Part shown: positions 30,910 to 40,374 of the stretch, piece by piece
Layout: each line of letters starts with the position of its first letter
How positions within the stretch are numbered: position 1 is the first letter of the stretch
Assembly: GCF_000759535.1 (NCBI RefSeq)
Contig: NZ_CP009455.1
Coordinates: 3,038,001 to 3,102,000 of the forward strand
Source of the DNA: Pseudomonas cremoricolorata
GTDB lineage: Bacteria; Pseudomonadota; Gammaproteobacteria; Pseudomonadales; Pseudomonadaceae
Direction: 5' to 3'
Length of the DNA stretch: 64,000 nt
The notes under the pieces: generated by a model
The model's input: only the letters and a program-made list of their open reading frames with translations
What the model was told of the DNA's origin: nothing
Databases searched by the model: none
Translations under genes and position numbers: made by a program

Positions 30910-31605
30910 CTACGCCAGTACTACAGGCTCGATCAGCGTTTCACCCTCATTGCGCACATTGCCCACCGCCGCACCTACGGCATGCCAGCGAAAATCCGCC
31001 GCTGCGCGGCAGCCGTCGCGGGCGATGGCTTCGGCGCGCTGGGCCGAGGTGCTGGGATCGAGCCATTCCCGTGCCAGGGCCGGGCCGAGCACCAGCGGCT
31101 TGCGGTCGTGGATGTCCAGCAGCCCCTGGTCGGCGGCGGCGGTGAGAATGACGAAGCCGTCACGCTCGGTATCGCTGGCCGAGGAGGGCGCCTCTGCCAG
31201 CGTGGCGAAGAACAGCGGCTCGTCCTCGGCACCGTGGATGAAATAGGGCTGCTTGCGCGCGCTGCCGTCAGCCCCAGCCACCCACTCGAACCAGCCATTG
31301 GCCGGCGCCAGCGCCCGCCCGTGGGGCCATAGGGCCTGGAAAAAACGCGCGCTGCTCACCGTTTCGGCGCGGGCGTTGATGGGTAACGGCCCCTTGCCAG
31401 TGGTCCAGGCCGGCGCCCAGCCCCAGCGCAGGCGATCGACGCTCAGCCCACCAGGCACCTGGCGGATCACCTCGACACGGCTACGCGGGGCGACGTTGTA
31501 GCGGTTGATCTGCGCATCGTCGTAGCCGTTGATCACCACCAGGTCCAGTGCCAGCTGGCGCAGGTAGAAGTCCATGCTTTCGTACAGCGAGTAGCGGCCA
31601 CACAT
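30910..31605 (-). CDS. yedK: SOS response-associated peptidase (SRAP/HMCES family)
   Basis: 231 aa. Catalytic Cys2 in MCGRYSLYE, Asn in NRYNVAPRS, INARAET, Glu in NGWFEW and His in DIHDRKPLVL are the complete SRAP active site. These proteins form a thiazolidine crosslink with abasic sites in single-stranded DNA and protect replication forks. The gene is divergent from umuDC over a LexA box (31674-31689), so SOS control is likely. After its stop lies an AraC gene fragment. Confidence 0.92.
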   Translation of the reverse strand: MCGRYSLYESMDFYLRQLALDLVVINGYDDAQINRYNVAPRSRVEVIRQVPGGLSVDRLRWGWAPAWTTGKGPLPINARAETVSSARFFQALWPHGRALAPANGWFEWVAGADGSARKQPYFIHGAEDEPLFFATLAEAPSSASDTERDGFVILTAAADQGLLDIHDRKPLVLGPALAREWLDPSTSAQRAEAIARDGCRAAADFRWHAVGAAVGNVRNEGETLIEPVVLA

Positions 31606-31673
31606 GCATCACCTCGTGCGTTGGTCGGCTGGCGGCCCGGCGGGATTGACGGCGCAGCGGTGCGCACAGTTAA

Positions 31674-31689
31674 CTGTACGCATATACAG
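31674..31689. promoter_or_regulatory. LexA box
   Basis: CTGTACGCATATACAG, i.e. CTGT-N8-ACAG, the canonical LexA operator. It lies 20 bp before the umuD start codon and 68 bp before the divergent SRAP start, so one site may repress both genes until DNA damage. Confidence 0.9.
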
Positions 31690-31709
31690 TTTCTGCTGGA
31701 ATTCGCGTC

Positions 31710-32138
31710 ATGACCATCACCTTCATCGGCCCACCGACGGGCGGCCGCCTGCGTTTGCCCGTCTATGCCTTTCACATTCCAGCCGGCTTTCCGTCGCCGG
31801 CCGCCGACCACCTCGACCGGCCAATCTCCCTCGATGAACTGTTCAGCCTGCGTGCGCCGCATGTGTATCTGGTCAAGGTCGACGGCGACAGCATGCGCGG
31901 GGCGGGTATCCACTCCGGTGACCTGCTGATCGTCGACCGCGACAAGCAGGCCAGGCATGGCGATATCGTCATCGCCGCGATCAACGGCGAACCGATGTGC
32001 AAACGCCTGCATCAGTGCGCCGACGAACTGAGCCTGCACTCGGAAAACCCGGCGTTCGTGCCGCGCCGGGTGGGCGAGGGCGATGATCTGGTGATCTGGG
32101 GTGTGGTGCGCTACAGCGTGCGTGACCATGCCCAGTGA
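31710..32138 (+). CDS. umuD: UmuD/RulA-type translesion polymerase subunit
   Basis: 142 aa. LexA/UmuD peptidase fold: cleavage site Ala25-Gly26 (FHIPAGFPSP), catalytic Ser61 in DGDSMRGAGI and Lys98 in EPMCKRLH. RecA-stimulated self-cleavage yields UmuD', which joins UmuC to form DNA polymerase V for mutagenic bypass. The 3' end overlaps umuC by 11 bp. A LexA box lies just upstream. The length is as expected. Confidence 0.93.
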   Translation: MTITFIGPPTGGRLRLPVYAFHIPAGFPSPAADHLDRPISLDELFSLRAPHVYLVKVDGDSMRGAGIHSGDLLIVDRDKQARHGDIVIAAINGEPMCKRLHQCADELSLHSENPAFVPRRVGEGDDLVIWGVVRYSVRDHAQ

Positions 32139-33399
32139 ACGCGTGTTCGCGCTGATCGACTGCAATTCGTTCTATGCCAGTTGCGAGCGGGTGTTTCGCC
32201 CCGACCTTGCCAACACGCCGATCGTGGTGCTGAGCAACAACGATGGCTGCATCATCGCCCGCTCCTACGACGCCAAGCCTTACGTGAAGATGGGCGAGCC
32301 GTACTTCCAGGCCCGTGAGCGTCTGCAACGCCATGGCGTGGTGGCGTTTTCCTCGAACTACGGCCTGTACGGCGACATGAGCGAGCGGGTGATGACCCTG
32401 ATCGAATCGATGGTGCCGGCCTGCGAGGTGTACTCCATCGACGAGTGTTTCGCCGAGCTCACCGGCGTACCGGGCGATCTGCTCGAGCTGGGTCGACACA
32501 TCCGCACCAAGGTGCTGCGCTGCACCGGCATTCCGGTCGGGGTCGGCATCGCCAGCACCAAGACCCTGGCCAAGCTGGCCAATCATGTCGCCAAGCAGCA
32601 TCAGGAGCGTACCGGCGGCGTGGTCGACCTGGCCGACCCGCTCAAGCGCGAGTGGGCCCTGCGCAAGACACCGGTCGAGGAGGTCTGGGGTATCGGCAAG
32701 CGCCTCTCCCGGCACCTGCGCGTGCTCGGCATTCACACTGCCATGGACCTGTCCCTGGCCGAGCCACGCTTGCTACGCCAGCAGTTCAGTGTGGTGGTGG
32801 AAAAGACTGCTCGCGAGCTGGCCGGCCTGTCGTGCCTGGAGCTGGATGATGCCCAGGCGCCGAAACAGGAGATCTGCTGCAGCCGAATGTTCGGCATGCG
32901 TCTGGAGCACCTGGCGCCGATTCGCGAGGCGGTGGCCAGCTACACCGGCCGTGCGGCGCAGAAGCTGCGGGCCCAGGGTTCGTGGTGCAAACGCCTGCGG
33001 GTGAGCATCCGCACCGGCATTTTCAATCCCCACGAGCAACACCACGCCCAGGCGGCTCTGGTCGAGCTGCCGTACCCGACCAACGACACCCTGCTGCTCA
33101 CCCGCGCTGCCACCCAGGCCCTGACTCGGCTTTACCGTCCGGGCTTTCGCTACAGCAAGGCCGAGGTGCTGTTGCTCGATCTGTGCCCTGCTGGGCAGTT
33201 CAGCGGCGATCTGTTCGCGCCTGCGCAGTCGGCCAGAAGCGAGCAACTGATGGCGGTGCTCGACCAGGTCAACGCGCGCTATGGTCGCGAAACACTGCGC
33301 AGCGCCAGCGTGCCCCAGGTGGCCGATTGGGCGATGCGCCGCGAACTGATGAGCCAGGCGTACACCACGCGCATGGATCAGTTGTGGCGGGTGCGCTGA
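32128..33399 (+). CDS. umuC: UmuC/RulB DNA polymerase V catalytic subunit
   Basis: 423 aa Y-family polymerase from ATG 32128, overlapping umuD. Palm motifs: FALIDCNSFYASCERVF with the first metal Asp, and YSIDECFAELTG with the Asp-Glu pair. The thumb has VGIASTKTLAKLANH and GIGKRLSRHL, and the C-terminal little finger ends in RYSKAEVLLLDL and QFSGDL. The gene is complete. It carries 23 identical bases with the decayed fragment at 14529-14551. Error-prone lesion bypass under SOS control. Confidence 0.95.
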   Translation: MPSERVFALIDCNSFYASCERVFRPDLANTPIVVLSNNDGCIIARSYDAKPYVKMGEPYFQARERLQRHGVVAFSSNYGLYGDMSERVMTLIESMVPACEVYSIDECFAELTGVPGDLLELGRHIRTKVLRCTGIPVGVGIASTKTLAKLANHVAKQHQERTGGVVDLADPLKREWALRKTPVEEVWGIGKRLSRHLRVLGIHTAMDLSLAEPRLLRQQFSVVVEKTARELAGLSCLELDDAQAPKQEICCSRMFGMRLEHLAPIREAVASYTGRAAQKLRAQGSWCKRLRVSIRTGIFNPHEQHHAQAALVELPYPTNDTLLLTRAATQALTRLYRPGFRYSKAEVLLLDLCPAGQFSGDLFAPAQSARSEQLMAVLDQVNARYGRETLRSASVPQVADWAMRRELMSQAYTTRMDQLWRVR

Positions 33400-33510
33400 G
33401 ACCCACGGGCGGGAACGCGTATCGTCGTGCGCAGGTCGAAAGCACCTTGCCGTGTTCGATTGCGCCTGGGCGCCCGAACCCGGCACCGTCCCCTCGCACT
33501 GGAGATCCCC

Positions 33511-34389
33511 ATGAGCACTTCACGCAGCGACGACAAACGCCCAACCCCCGATCCGGCAGAGCACAACGCCTTTTTCCCTTCTCCGTATTCGCTCAGTCAG
33601 TTCACCTCGCCCAAATCCGACCTCGGCGGCGCCGACTACCCCGCGCCCTACACCGGGGGCCGTTGGAAGGTGTTGGTGATCGGCGCTGACGAGCGGTATC
33701 TGCCGACCGACAACGGCACGCTGTTCTCCACCGGCAATCACCCGGTGGAAACCCTGCTGCCGATATATCACCTCGACAGGGCTGGTTTTGCCCTCGATGT
33801 GGCGACGGTATCGGGCAATCCGGTGAAGTTCGAGTACTGGGCCATGCCCAGTGAAGATGCTGAGGTCAAAGGCTTTTTCGAGCAGTATCGGGCGCAGTTC
33901 GCCCAGCCGCACAAACTGGCCGATGTGGTGGCCAAGGCGCTGGGCGATGACTCCGACTACATCGGCGTGTTCATTCCCGGCGGCCATGGCGCATTGATCG
34001 GCCTGCCGGAAAGCGAAGCGGTCAAGGCCGTACTGGACTGGGCCATGGCCCACGACAAGTTCATCATTTCCCTTTGCCATGGCCCGGCTGCGCTGCTGGC
34101 CGCTGGCATTGGCAAGGATCGCGCCAGCTTCCCGTTCAGTGGCTACAAGCTGTGCGCCTTCCCCGACGCCATGGACGCGCAGACTCCGGACATCGGTTAT
34201 ATGCCTGGGCATCTGACCTGGAAGTTTGGTGAGCGCCTGCAAGCGCTGGGGGTGGAGATCGTCAATCAAGACATTTCCGGCGCCACGCTCCAGGACCGCA
34301 AGCTGCTGACCGGCGATAGCCCGCTGGCCGGCAACAACCTGGGCAAGTTGGCCGCCAAGGCATTGCTCGAGGCCGCCAAGAGTGCCTGA
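33511..34389 (+). CDS. hchA: Hsp31 chaperone / glyoxalase III
   Basis: 292 aa DJ-1/PfpI-superfamily protein. N-terminus [20 protein letters not shown] is typical of HchA. The elbow LCHGPAALL carries nucleophile Cys189, [12 protein letters not shown] holds the His/Glu region, and NQDISG near the end is also family sequence. HchA converts methylglyoxal to lactate without cofactor and acts as a protein chaperone/deglycase under stress. GGAG precedes the ATG. It follows umuC with 111 bp between and has its own expression unit as far as can be seen. Confidence 0.93.
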   Translation: MSTSRSDDKRPTPDPAEHNAFFPSPYSLSQFTSPKSDLGGADYPAPYTGGRWKVLVIGADERYLPTDNGTLFSTGNHPVETLLPIYHLDRAGFALDVATVSGNPVKFEYWAMPSEDAEVKGFFEQYRAQFAQPHKLADVVAKALGDDSDYIGVFIPGGHGALIGLPESEAVKAVLDWAMAHDKFIISLCHGPAALLAAGIGKDRASFPFSGYKLCAFPDAMDAQTPDIGYMPGHLTWKFGERLQALGVEIVNQDISGATLQDRKLLTGDSPLAGNNLGKLAAKALLEAAKSA

Positions 34390-34595
34390 GGTCGTGGTCT
34401 GAAGCACGCTCCACACTGGCCTGTTCGAGAGCGGTGCCGCGCAGGTGCCGCTCCTTTCAAGGGTGCAGAGGCGGGTGCGATCCAGGTCGCGGCATGCCTC
34501 GGCCCTGTACCACCCTTTGCGCTCGGGACTGTGCCGCGACGGCTGCCGCGGCGGATGGTAGTGTGCCGGGCTTCCGTACTCTGCCGAGACCTTGC

Positions 34596-35033
34596 ATGGA
34601 AGCGCTGATCCGCCTTGCCCGCCTTGACGATATTGCAGCGATTTTCGCCATCCGCACCGGGGTGGTGGAAAACCACCTGTCCATGGCCGAGCTGGAGCAA
34701 ATGGGTATCACCCCGGCTGCCATTGCCGAGGCCATCGAAGCCGGGCCCTGTGCCTGGGTCGCCGAGGTGTCGGGGGTGCCAGTGGGGTTCTCCATGGTCG
34801 ACGATGAAGAGGCCTGCCTGTTCGCCGCGTTCGTGCTGCCTGAGTATGAAGGCCAGGGCTTGGGTCGCTGTCTGATCGCTGCCGCCGAGCAGCAGTTGTT
34901 CCAGCGTCATGCGCGCATCTGGCTGGAAACCGCTGCCGACAGCCGTGCCTGTGCGGTGTACCGTCGGCTTGGGTGGCAGGTGGTCGAGCAGTTGGCGCAA
35001 GGCGATGTGCGGTTGGAGAAGGTGCGCTGCTAG
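34596..35033 (+). CDS. GNAT N-acetyltransferase
   Basis: 145 aa starting at MEALIRLARLDD; a longer frame upstream is low-complexity and not conserved. Core motifs: CAWVAEVSGVPVGFSMVD, AAFVLPEYEGQGLGRCLIAA (acetyl-CoA loop Q-G-L-G-R) and IWLETAADSRACAVYRRLGW. A complete small GNAT enzyme, acceptor unknown. It is preceded by a GC-rich gap and followed by 430 bp without genes. Confidence 0.82.
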   Translation: MEALIRLARLDDIAAIFAIRTGVVENHLSMAELEQMGITPAAIAEAIEAGPCAWVAEVSGVPVGFSMVDDEEACLFAAFVLPEYEGQGLGRCLIAAAEQQLFQRHARIWLETAADSRACAVYRRLGWQVVEQLAQGDVRLEKVRC

Positions 35034-35463
35034 CGGTTTGCCTGGGATTGGCGCAGGTTTCGCGCAAGTCAGGGTGGTGTGATGGCCAAGGGCGTCGGTG
35101 GACTGCAGTGGGCCGGCGGGGCCGGCCATCGCGGCTGAACCGCAGCGGCGGACCGTCCGCTCCCACAGAGTGGCGTGGCTGCTGGCGAGGGCGATGAAGG
35201 TTTTTCTCACAAAACTTTCAGCCGAAGGAGGCGGATCTGGTCGCTTTCGGTGCACCTCTGGTCGCCACCGAACAACCGTAATCGCAGAAAGGTGCCATGC
35301 TTTCAGGATGCCATCGGACTGGGCGCGCCAAGATGTCCGGCCGCTGGCACGGAGGGCGACCGTGATCCACGTGACCGTGACGGGGCCGGTACGCCGCAGC
35401 TGAACACCGCCAGGTGTGCGGCCATCGGGAGGTGGACGCGCCTGGGTTGCCGAGGTCCGCTGT
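35034..35463. other. intergenic region before the formate dehydrogenase operon
   Basis: 430 bp without a supported gene. The only structure seen is a set of related short motifs around 35360-35381 (CCGTGATCCACGTGACCGTGAC) near the 3' end. The operon promoter should lie here, but I could not assign a sigma-70 or sigma-54 site with confidence. Confidence 0.4.
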
Positions 35464-35945
35464 ATGCCTGATGAACTGCACCACCTGCCGTTGATCCATC
35501 AAGTCCTGGAGCACGAACGCCACAAGCCTGGCGCGCTGCTGCCCATTCTCCATGCCATTCAGAATGGCCTGGGCTATGTGCCTGACACCGCCGTACCAGA
35601 AATCGCCCATGCGCTGAACCTGAGCCTGGCCGAGGTGCGTGGGGTGATCAGCTTCTATCACGATTTCCGCACCACCCCCCGGCACGCCACACCCTGCGCC
35701 TGTGCCAGGCCGAATCGTGCCGCAGCCGCGGCGCCGAGGCGCTGGCCGCGCAGGTGCGCGAGCAGTTGGGGGTGGACGACCACGGCACCACCGCCGACGG
35801 GGCGCTGAGCCTGCGTCCGGTGTACTGCCTGGGCGCCTGCGCCTGCTCGCCGGCGCTGGAGCTGGACGGCAAGCTGCATGCGCGGCTGACCCCCGAGCGC
35901 CTGCGCGAGCTGGTCGCTGGCTGCATGACGGAGGTGACGGCATGA
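35464..35945 (+). pseudogene. fdsG: formate dehydrogenase gamma subunit with a frameshift
   Basis: NuoE-like 2Fe-2S thioredoxin-fold subunit of the NAD+-dependent formate dehydrogenase. The first 69-71 codons (MPDELHHLPLIHQVLEHE to GVISFYHDF) are in one frame. The rest (HTLRLCQAESCRSRGAEAL, then VYCLGACACSP with the remaining cluster cysteines) is in another frame and runs to TGA 35943-35945, overlapping fdsB by ATGA. The switch is at a run of six C at 35675-35680; seven C would restore one frame of about 161 aa. Either a real mutation or a sequencing error; all four cysteines are otherwise intact. Confidence 0.85.
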
Positions 35946-37492
35946 AACTGTTCATTTCCTGTGATTCCCTGGCCCGCGCGGTGGGCGCCGACGATCTGGT
36001 CGAGGCGCTGCTGCGTGAAGCCGAGCGCCGTCAGGTGACGCTGGACATCCAGCGCACCAGCTCGCGTGGCCTGTACTGGCTCGAGCCGCTGGTGGAAATC
36101 GACAGCGAGCAGGGCCGGCTGGGCTTCGGTCCGATCGATTCGCGCGATGCTGCCGGCCTGCTCGATGCCTTGGGCGCCGCCGGCAACGAGCATCCCCAGG
36201 CCCTGGGCCTGGTCGAAGAAATGCCCTACCTGAAAAGCCAGCAGCGCCTGCTGTTCGCCCGCGCAGGCATCACCCGGCCCACTTCGCTGGACGATTACCG
36301 CGCCAACGGCGGCTTCGAGGGCCTGGCCAAAGCCGCGTTGATGCCCACCGAGCAGGTGGTCACCGAGGTGCTCGATTCCGGGCTGCGTGGCCGTGGCGGC
36401 GCGGCGTTCCCGGCCGGCATCAAGTGGCGCACCGTGCGCGAAGCGCAAGCTGCGCAGAAGTACATCGTCTGCAATGCCGATGAAGGCGACTCCGGCACCT
36501 TCGCCGACCGCATGCTGATGGAAGGCGACCCGTTCCTGCTGATCGAAGGCATGCTCATCGCCGGCCTGGCCGTCGGTGCCAGCATGGGCTACATCTATGT
36601 GCGCTCGGAGTACCCGGACGCCATCGCCGCGCTGAACGAGGCGATCATCATCGCCCGCGAAGCCGGCTACCTGGACAGCACCGGCAGTGGCGTGGCCTTC
36701 GACCTGGAGGTGCGGGTCGGTGCCGGCGCCTACATCTGCGGTGAAGAAACCGCACTGCTCGAATCACTGGAGGGCAAGCGCGGCATCGTTCGCGCCAAGC
36801 CGCCGCTGCCAGCGCTGGAGGGCCTGTTCGGCCTGCCGACGCTGGTGCACAACGTGCTCACCCTGGCCTCGGTGCCGATCATCATGGCCCGCGGCGCGCA
36901 GTACTACCGCGACTTCGGCATGGGCCGTTCGCTCGGCACCTTGCCGTTCCAGCTGGCCGGCAACGTGCGCCAGGGCGGGCTGGTCGAGCGCGCCTTCGGC
37001 CTGACCCTGCGCGAGCTGGTGGAAGGCTATGGCGGCGGCACCGCCAGTGGCCGGCCGCTGAAGGCCGCGCAGGTGGGCGGCCCGCTCGGCGCCTGGGTGC
37101 CGCCGGAACACTTCGACACCCCGCTCGATTACGAAGCCTTTGCCGCGATTGGCGCGATGCTGGGGCACGGCGGGGTGGTGGTGGCGGACGACACCCTCAA
37201 CCTGGCGGGCATGGCGCGCTTTGCCATGCAGTTCTGCGCCGAGGAATCCTGCGGCAAGTGCACCCCGTGCCGGATCGGTTCGACCCGCGGCATCGAGGTG
37301 GTCGACCGCATCATCGCCAGTACCGATGCCGGTGAGCGTGAAGACCACGCCAACCTGCTGCGCGATCTGTGCGACACCATGCAGTACGGCTCGCTGTGCG
37401 CCATGGGCGGCATGACCGCCTACCCGGTCGCCAGCGCCCTCAAGCATTTCCCCGCTGACTTCGGTCTGGCCACTCAGGAGGCCGCGCAATGA
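35942..37492 (+). CDS. fdsB: NAD+-dependent formate dehydrogenase beta subunit
   Basis: 516 aa NuoF-type flavoprotein that passes electrons from the alpha subunit to NAD+. The first 110 residues are a thioredoxin-like extension (MKLFISCDSLARAVG). Then GLRGRGGAAFPAGIKW (about 146-160, FMN/NADH site), CNADEGDSGTFADR, YICGEETALLESLEG (about 265) and the 4Fe-4S motif EESCGKCTPCRIG near 436-442 with the far Cys in SLCAMGG. The ATGA overlaps at both ends couple it to fdsG and fdsA. Confidence 0.93.
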   Translation: MKLFISCDSLARAVGADDLVEALLREAERRQVTLDIQRTSSRGLYWLEPLVEIDSEQGRLGFGPIDSRDAAGLLDALGAAGNEHPQALGLVEEMPYLKSQQRLLFARAGITRPTSLDDYRANGGFEGLAKAALMPTEQVVTEVLDSGLRGRGGAAFPAGIKWRTVREAQAAQKYIVCNADEGDSGTFADRMLMEGDPFLLIEGMLIAGLAVGASMGYIYVRSEYPDAIAALNEAIIIAREAGYLDSTGSGVAFDLEVRVGAGAYICGEETALLESLEGKRGIVRAKPPLPALEGLFGLPTLVHNVLTLASVPIIMARGAQYYRDFGMGRSLGTLPFQLAGNVRQGGLVERAFGLTLRELVEGYGGGTASGRPLKAAQVGGPLGAWVPPEHFDTPLDYEAFAAIGAMLGHGGVVVADDTLNLAGMARFAMQFCAEESCGKCTPCRIGSTRGIEVVDRIIASTDAGEREDHANLLRDLCDTMQYGSLCAMGGMTAYPVASALKHFPADFGLATQEAAQ

Positions 37493-40374
37493 TCAACCAC
37501 TTCGATCCCGCGAGTGATATCGACCTGGGCACCCCGGCACGCGACAACGCCGTGCAGGTCACTTTGGTTATCGACGGTCGCAGCATCAGCGTACCGGCCG
37601 GCACCTCGGTGATGCGCGCCGCTGCGCTGATGGGCACCACCATTCCCAAACTGTGCGCCACCGACAGCCTGGAAGCCTTTGGCTCGTGCCGCATGTGCAT
37701 GGTCGAAATCGACGGAATGCGCGGCTATCCGGCCTCGTGCACCACGCCGGTCAACGAGGGCATGGTGGTGCGCACGCAAACCAGCCGCCTGGCCGACTTG
37801 CGTCGCAACGTCATGGAGCTGTACATCTCCGACCACCCACTGGACTGCCTGACCTGCTCGGCCAACGGCAATTGTGAACTGCAGACCGTGGCCGGCCAGG
37901 TCGGCCTGCGTGAGGTGCGTTACGGCTACGAGGGTGAGAACCACCTGAGCGAGGCCAAGGACGTTTCCAACCCGTACTTCGACTACGAGCCGAGCAAGTG
38001 CATTGTCTGCAGCCGCTGCGTGCGCGCCTGCGAAGACATCCAGGGCACGTTCGCCCTGACCATCAGTGGTCGCGGCTTCGAATCGCGCGTTGCGCCTGCC
38101 GGTGGTGACGATTTCCTCAGCTCCGAGTGCGTGTCCTGCGGCGCCTGCGTGCAGGCCTGCCCAACCGCCACCCTGACCGAAAAGAGCCTGGTGCAACTGG
38201 GCCAACCCGAGCGTGCGGTGATCACCACCTGCGCCTATTGCGGCGTTGGCTGCTCGTTCCGCGCCGAGATGAAGGGCGACCAACTGGTGCGCATGGTCCC
38301 GGACAAGAACGGCGGCGCCAACCACGGCCACGCTTGCGTCAAGGGCCGTTTCGCCTGGGGCTACGCCACCCACCCCGACCGCATCACCAAGCCAATGATC
38401 CGCAAGCGCCTGGAAGACCCATGGCAGGAAGTCAGCTGGGACGAGGCGGTGACCTATGCCGCCAGCGAACTGCGGCGCATCCAGCTCAAGTACGGGCGTG
38501 ATTCGATCGGCGGCATCACCTCCAGCCGTTGCACCAACGAAGAGGCCTACCTGGTGCAGAAGCTGGTGCGCACCGCCTTCGGCAACAACAACGTCGACAC
38601 CTGCGCCCGCGTGTGCCACTCGCCGACCGGCTATGGCCTCAAGCAGACCCTAGGCGAGTCGGCTGGCACCCAGAGCTTCGACTCGGTGATGAAGGCCGAC
38701 GTGATCCTGGTGATCGGCGCCAACCCCACCGACGCCCACCCGGTGTTCGGCTCGCAGCTCAAGCGCCGCCTGCGTCAGGGTGCGCGGCTGATCGTCATCG
38801 ACCCACGACGCATCGACCTGGTCGATTCGCCCCACGCCCGCGCCGAACTGCACCTGCAACTGCGTCCGGGCACCAACGTGGCCATGCTCAATGCCCTGGC
38901 CCACGTCATCGTCACCGAGGGCCTGGTGCGCCAGGACTTCGTCGACCAGCGCTGCGAAACCGAGGCCTTCGACCGCTGGCGCGAGTTCGTTGCGCTGCCT
39001 GAGCATGCGCCGGAAGTGCTTGGCCCGACTTGCGGCGTGCCGGCCGAGCAAATTCGCGCCGCCGCCCGGCTGTACGCCACCGGTGGCAACGCGGCGATCT
39101 ACTACGGCCTGGGCGTCACCGAGCACAGCCAGGGCAGTACCTCGGTAATGGGCATCGCCAACCTGGCCATGGCTACCGGCAACATCGGCCGCGAAGGGGT
39201 AGGGGTCAACCCGCTGCGCGGGCAGAACAACGTGCAGGGTTCCTGCGACATGGGCTCGTTCCCCCATGAACTGCCAGGCTACCGGCATATCTCCAACGAA
39301 GGCGTGCGCGCCGAGTTCGAACAGGCCTGGGGCGTGACCCTGCAACCTGATCCGGGCCTGCGCATTCCCAACATGTTCGAGGCGGCCCTCGATGGCAGCT
39401 TCAAGGCGCTGTACTGCCAAGGTGAGGACATCGCCCAGAGCGACCCCAACACCCAGCACGTTACCGCAGCGCTGCTGGCCATGGAGTGCGTGATCGTTCA
39501 GGACATCTTCCTCAACGAAACCGCCAAGTTCGCCCACGTATTCCTGCCGGGCAGCTCGTTCCTCGAGAAGGACGGCACCTTCACCAACGCCGAGCGGCGC
39601 ATTTCGCGGGTGCGCAAGGTGATGGACCCGATGGCCGGCAAGGCCGACTGGGAAGGCACTATGGCCCTGGCCAATGCCCTGGGCTACAAGATGGACTACC
39701 GCCATCCCTCTGAAATCATGGATGAGATCGCACGCCTGACACCGAGCTTCCACAACGTCAGCTATGCCGAGCTGGAGCGCCATGGCAGCCTGCAATGGCC
39801 GTGCAACGAGGCGGCGCCGGACGGCACCCCGACCATGCACATCGACCACTTCGTGCGCGGCAAGGGCCGCTTCATGCTCACCGGCTACGTGCCCACCGAC
39901 GAGAAGGTCAACAGCCGCTATCCGTTGCTGCTGACCACCGGGCGAATTCTGAGCCAGTACAACGTTGGCGCGCAGACCCGGCGCACCGGCAACAACGCCT
40001 GGCACGCCGAAGACCGCCTGGAAATCCACCCAAGCGATGCCGAAAGCCGCGGCATCAATGATGGTGACTGGGTGGGCATCGGCAGCCGTTCGGGCCAGAC
40101 CGTGCTGCGTGCGATGGTCAGTCCGCGGGTGGCACCGGGGGTGGTCTACACCACGTTCCACTTCCCTGAATCAGGGGCTAACGTGATCACCACCGACAAC
40201 TCCGACTGGGCGACCAACTGCCCGGAATACAAAGTCACGGCGGTTGAGGTGGCGAAAGTCTTCCACCCCTCCGAATGGCAGAAGCGCTATCAGGACTTCA
40301 GCGATGAACAGCGCCGTCTGCTCAAGGAGCGCCGTCAACACGAAGGCAAGGAAAAAGCCGAGGTACGCCGATGA
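37489..40374 (+). CDS. fdsA: NAD+-dependent formate dehydrogenase alpha subunit (molybdopterin)
   Basis: 961 aa catalytic subunit oxidising formate to CO2. The N-terminus resembles NuoG: 2Fe-2S cysteines (GSCRMCMVE), the Cys/His 4Fe-4S cluster (DHPLDCLTCSANGNCEL) and two ferredoxin-type clusters (CIVCSRCVRACED, CVSCGACVQACP). The Mo-bis-MGD part begins with TTCAYCGVGC. The molybdenum ligand is Cys376 in ARVCHSPTGYG, followed by the conserved His377 and, later, Arg. The C-terminal molydopterin dinucleotide domain ends near 920. It uses a Cys, not selenocysteine. Between fdsB and fdsD with ATGA overlaps. Confidence 0.95.
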   Translation: MINHFDPASDIDLGTPARDNAVQVTLVIDGRSISVPAGTSVMRAAALMGTTIPKLCATDSLEAFGSCRMCMVEIDGMRGYPASCTTPVNEGMVVRTQTSRLADLRRNVMELYISDHPLDCLTCSANGNCELQTVAGQVGLREVRYGYEGENHLSEAKDVSNPYFDYEPSKCIVCSRCVRACEDIQGTFALTISGRGFESRVAPAGGDDFLSSECVSCGACVQACPTATLTEKSLVQLGQPERAVITTCAYCGVGCSFRAEMKGDQLVRMVPDKNGGANHGHACVKGRFAWGYATHPDRITKPMIRKRLEDPWQEVSWDEAVTYAASELRRIQLKYGRDSIGGITSSRCTNEEAYLVQKLVRTAFGNNNVDTCARVCHSPTGYGLKQTLGESAGTQSFDSVMKADVILVIGANPTDAHPVFGSQLKRRLRQGARLIVIDPRRIDLVDSPHARAELHLQLRPGTNVAMLNALAHVIVTEGLVRQDFVDQRCETEAFDRWREFVALPEHAPEVLGPTCGVPAEQIRAAARLYATGGNAAIYYGLGVTEHSQGSTSVMGIANLAMATGNIGREGVGVNPLRGQNNVQGSCDMGSFPHELPGYRHISNEGVRAEFEQAWGVTLQPDPGLRIPNMFEAALDGSFKALYCQGEDIAQSDPNTQHVTAALLAMECVIVQDIFLNETAKFAHVFLPGSSFLEKDGTFTNAERRISRVRKVMDPMAGKADWEGTMALANALGYKMDYRHPSEIMDEIARLTPSFHNVSYAELERHGSLQWPCNEAAPDGTPTMHIDHFVRGKGRFMLTGYVPTDEKVNSRYPLLLTTGRILSQYNVGAQTRRTGNNAWHAEDRLEIHPSDAESRGINDGDWVGIGSRSGQTVLRAMVSPRVAPGVVYTTFHFPESGANVITTDNSDWATNCPEYKVTAVEVAKVFHPSEWQKRYQDFSDEQRRLLKERRQHEGKEKAEVRR

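Noticed and set aside
35341-35400. Sigma-54 promoter before fds (TGGCACGG at 35345)
   Set aside because: The -24-like TGGCAC is present, but no TTGC at the -12 position follows at the required spacing.
38650-40161. Minus-strand open frame of 503 codons inside fdsA
   Set aside because: Antisense to the molybdopterin subunit with all its cofactor motifs.
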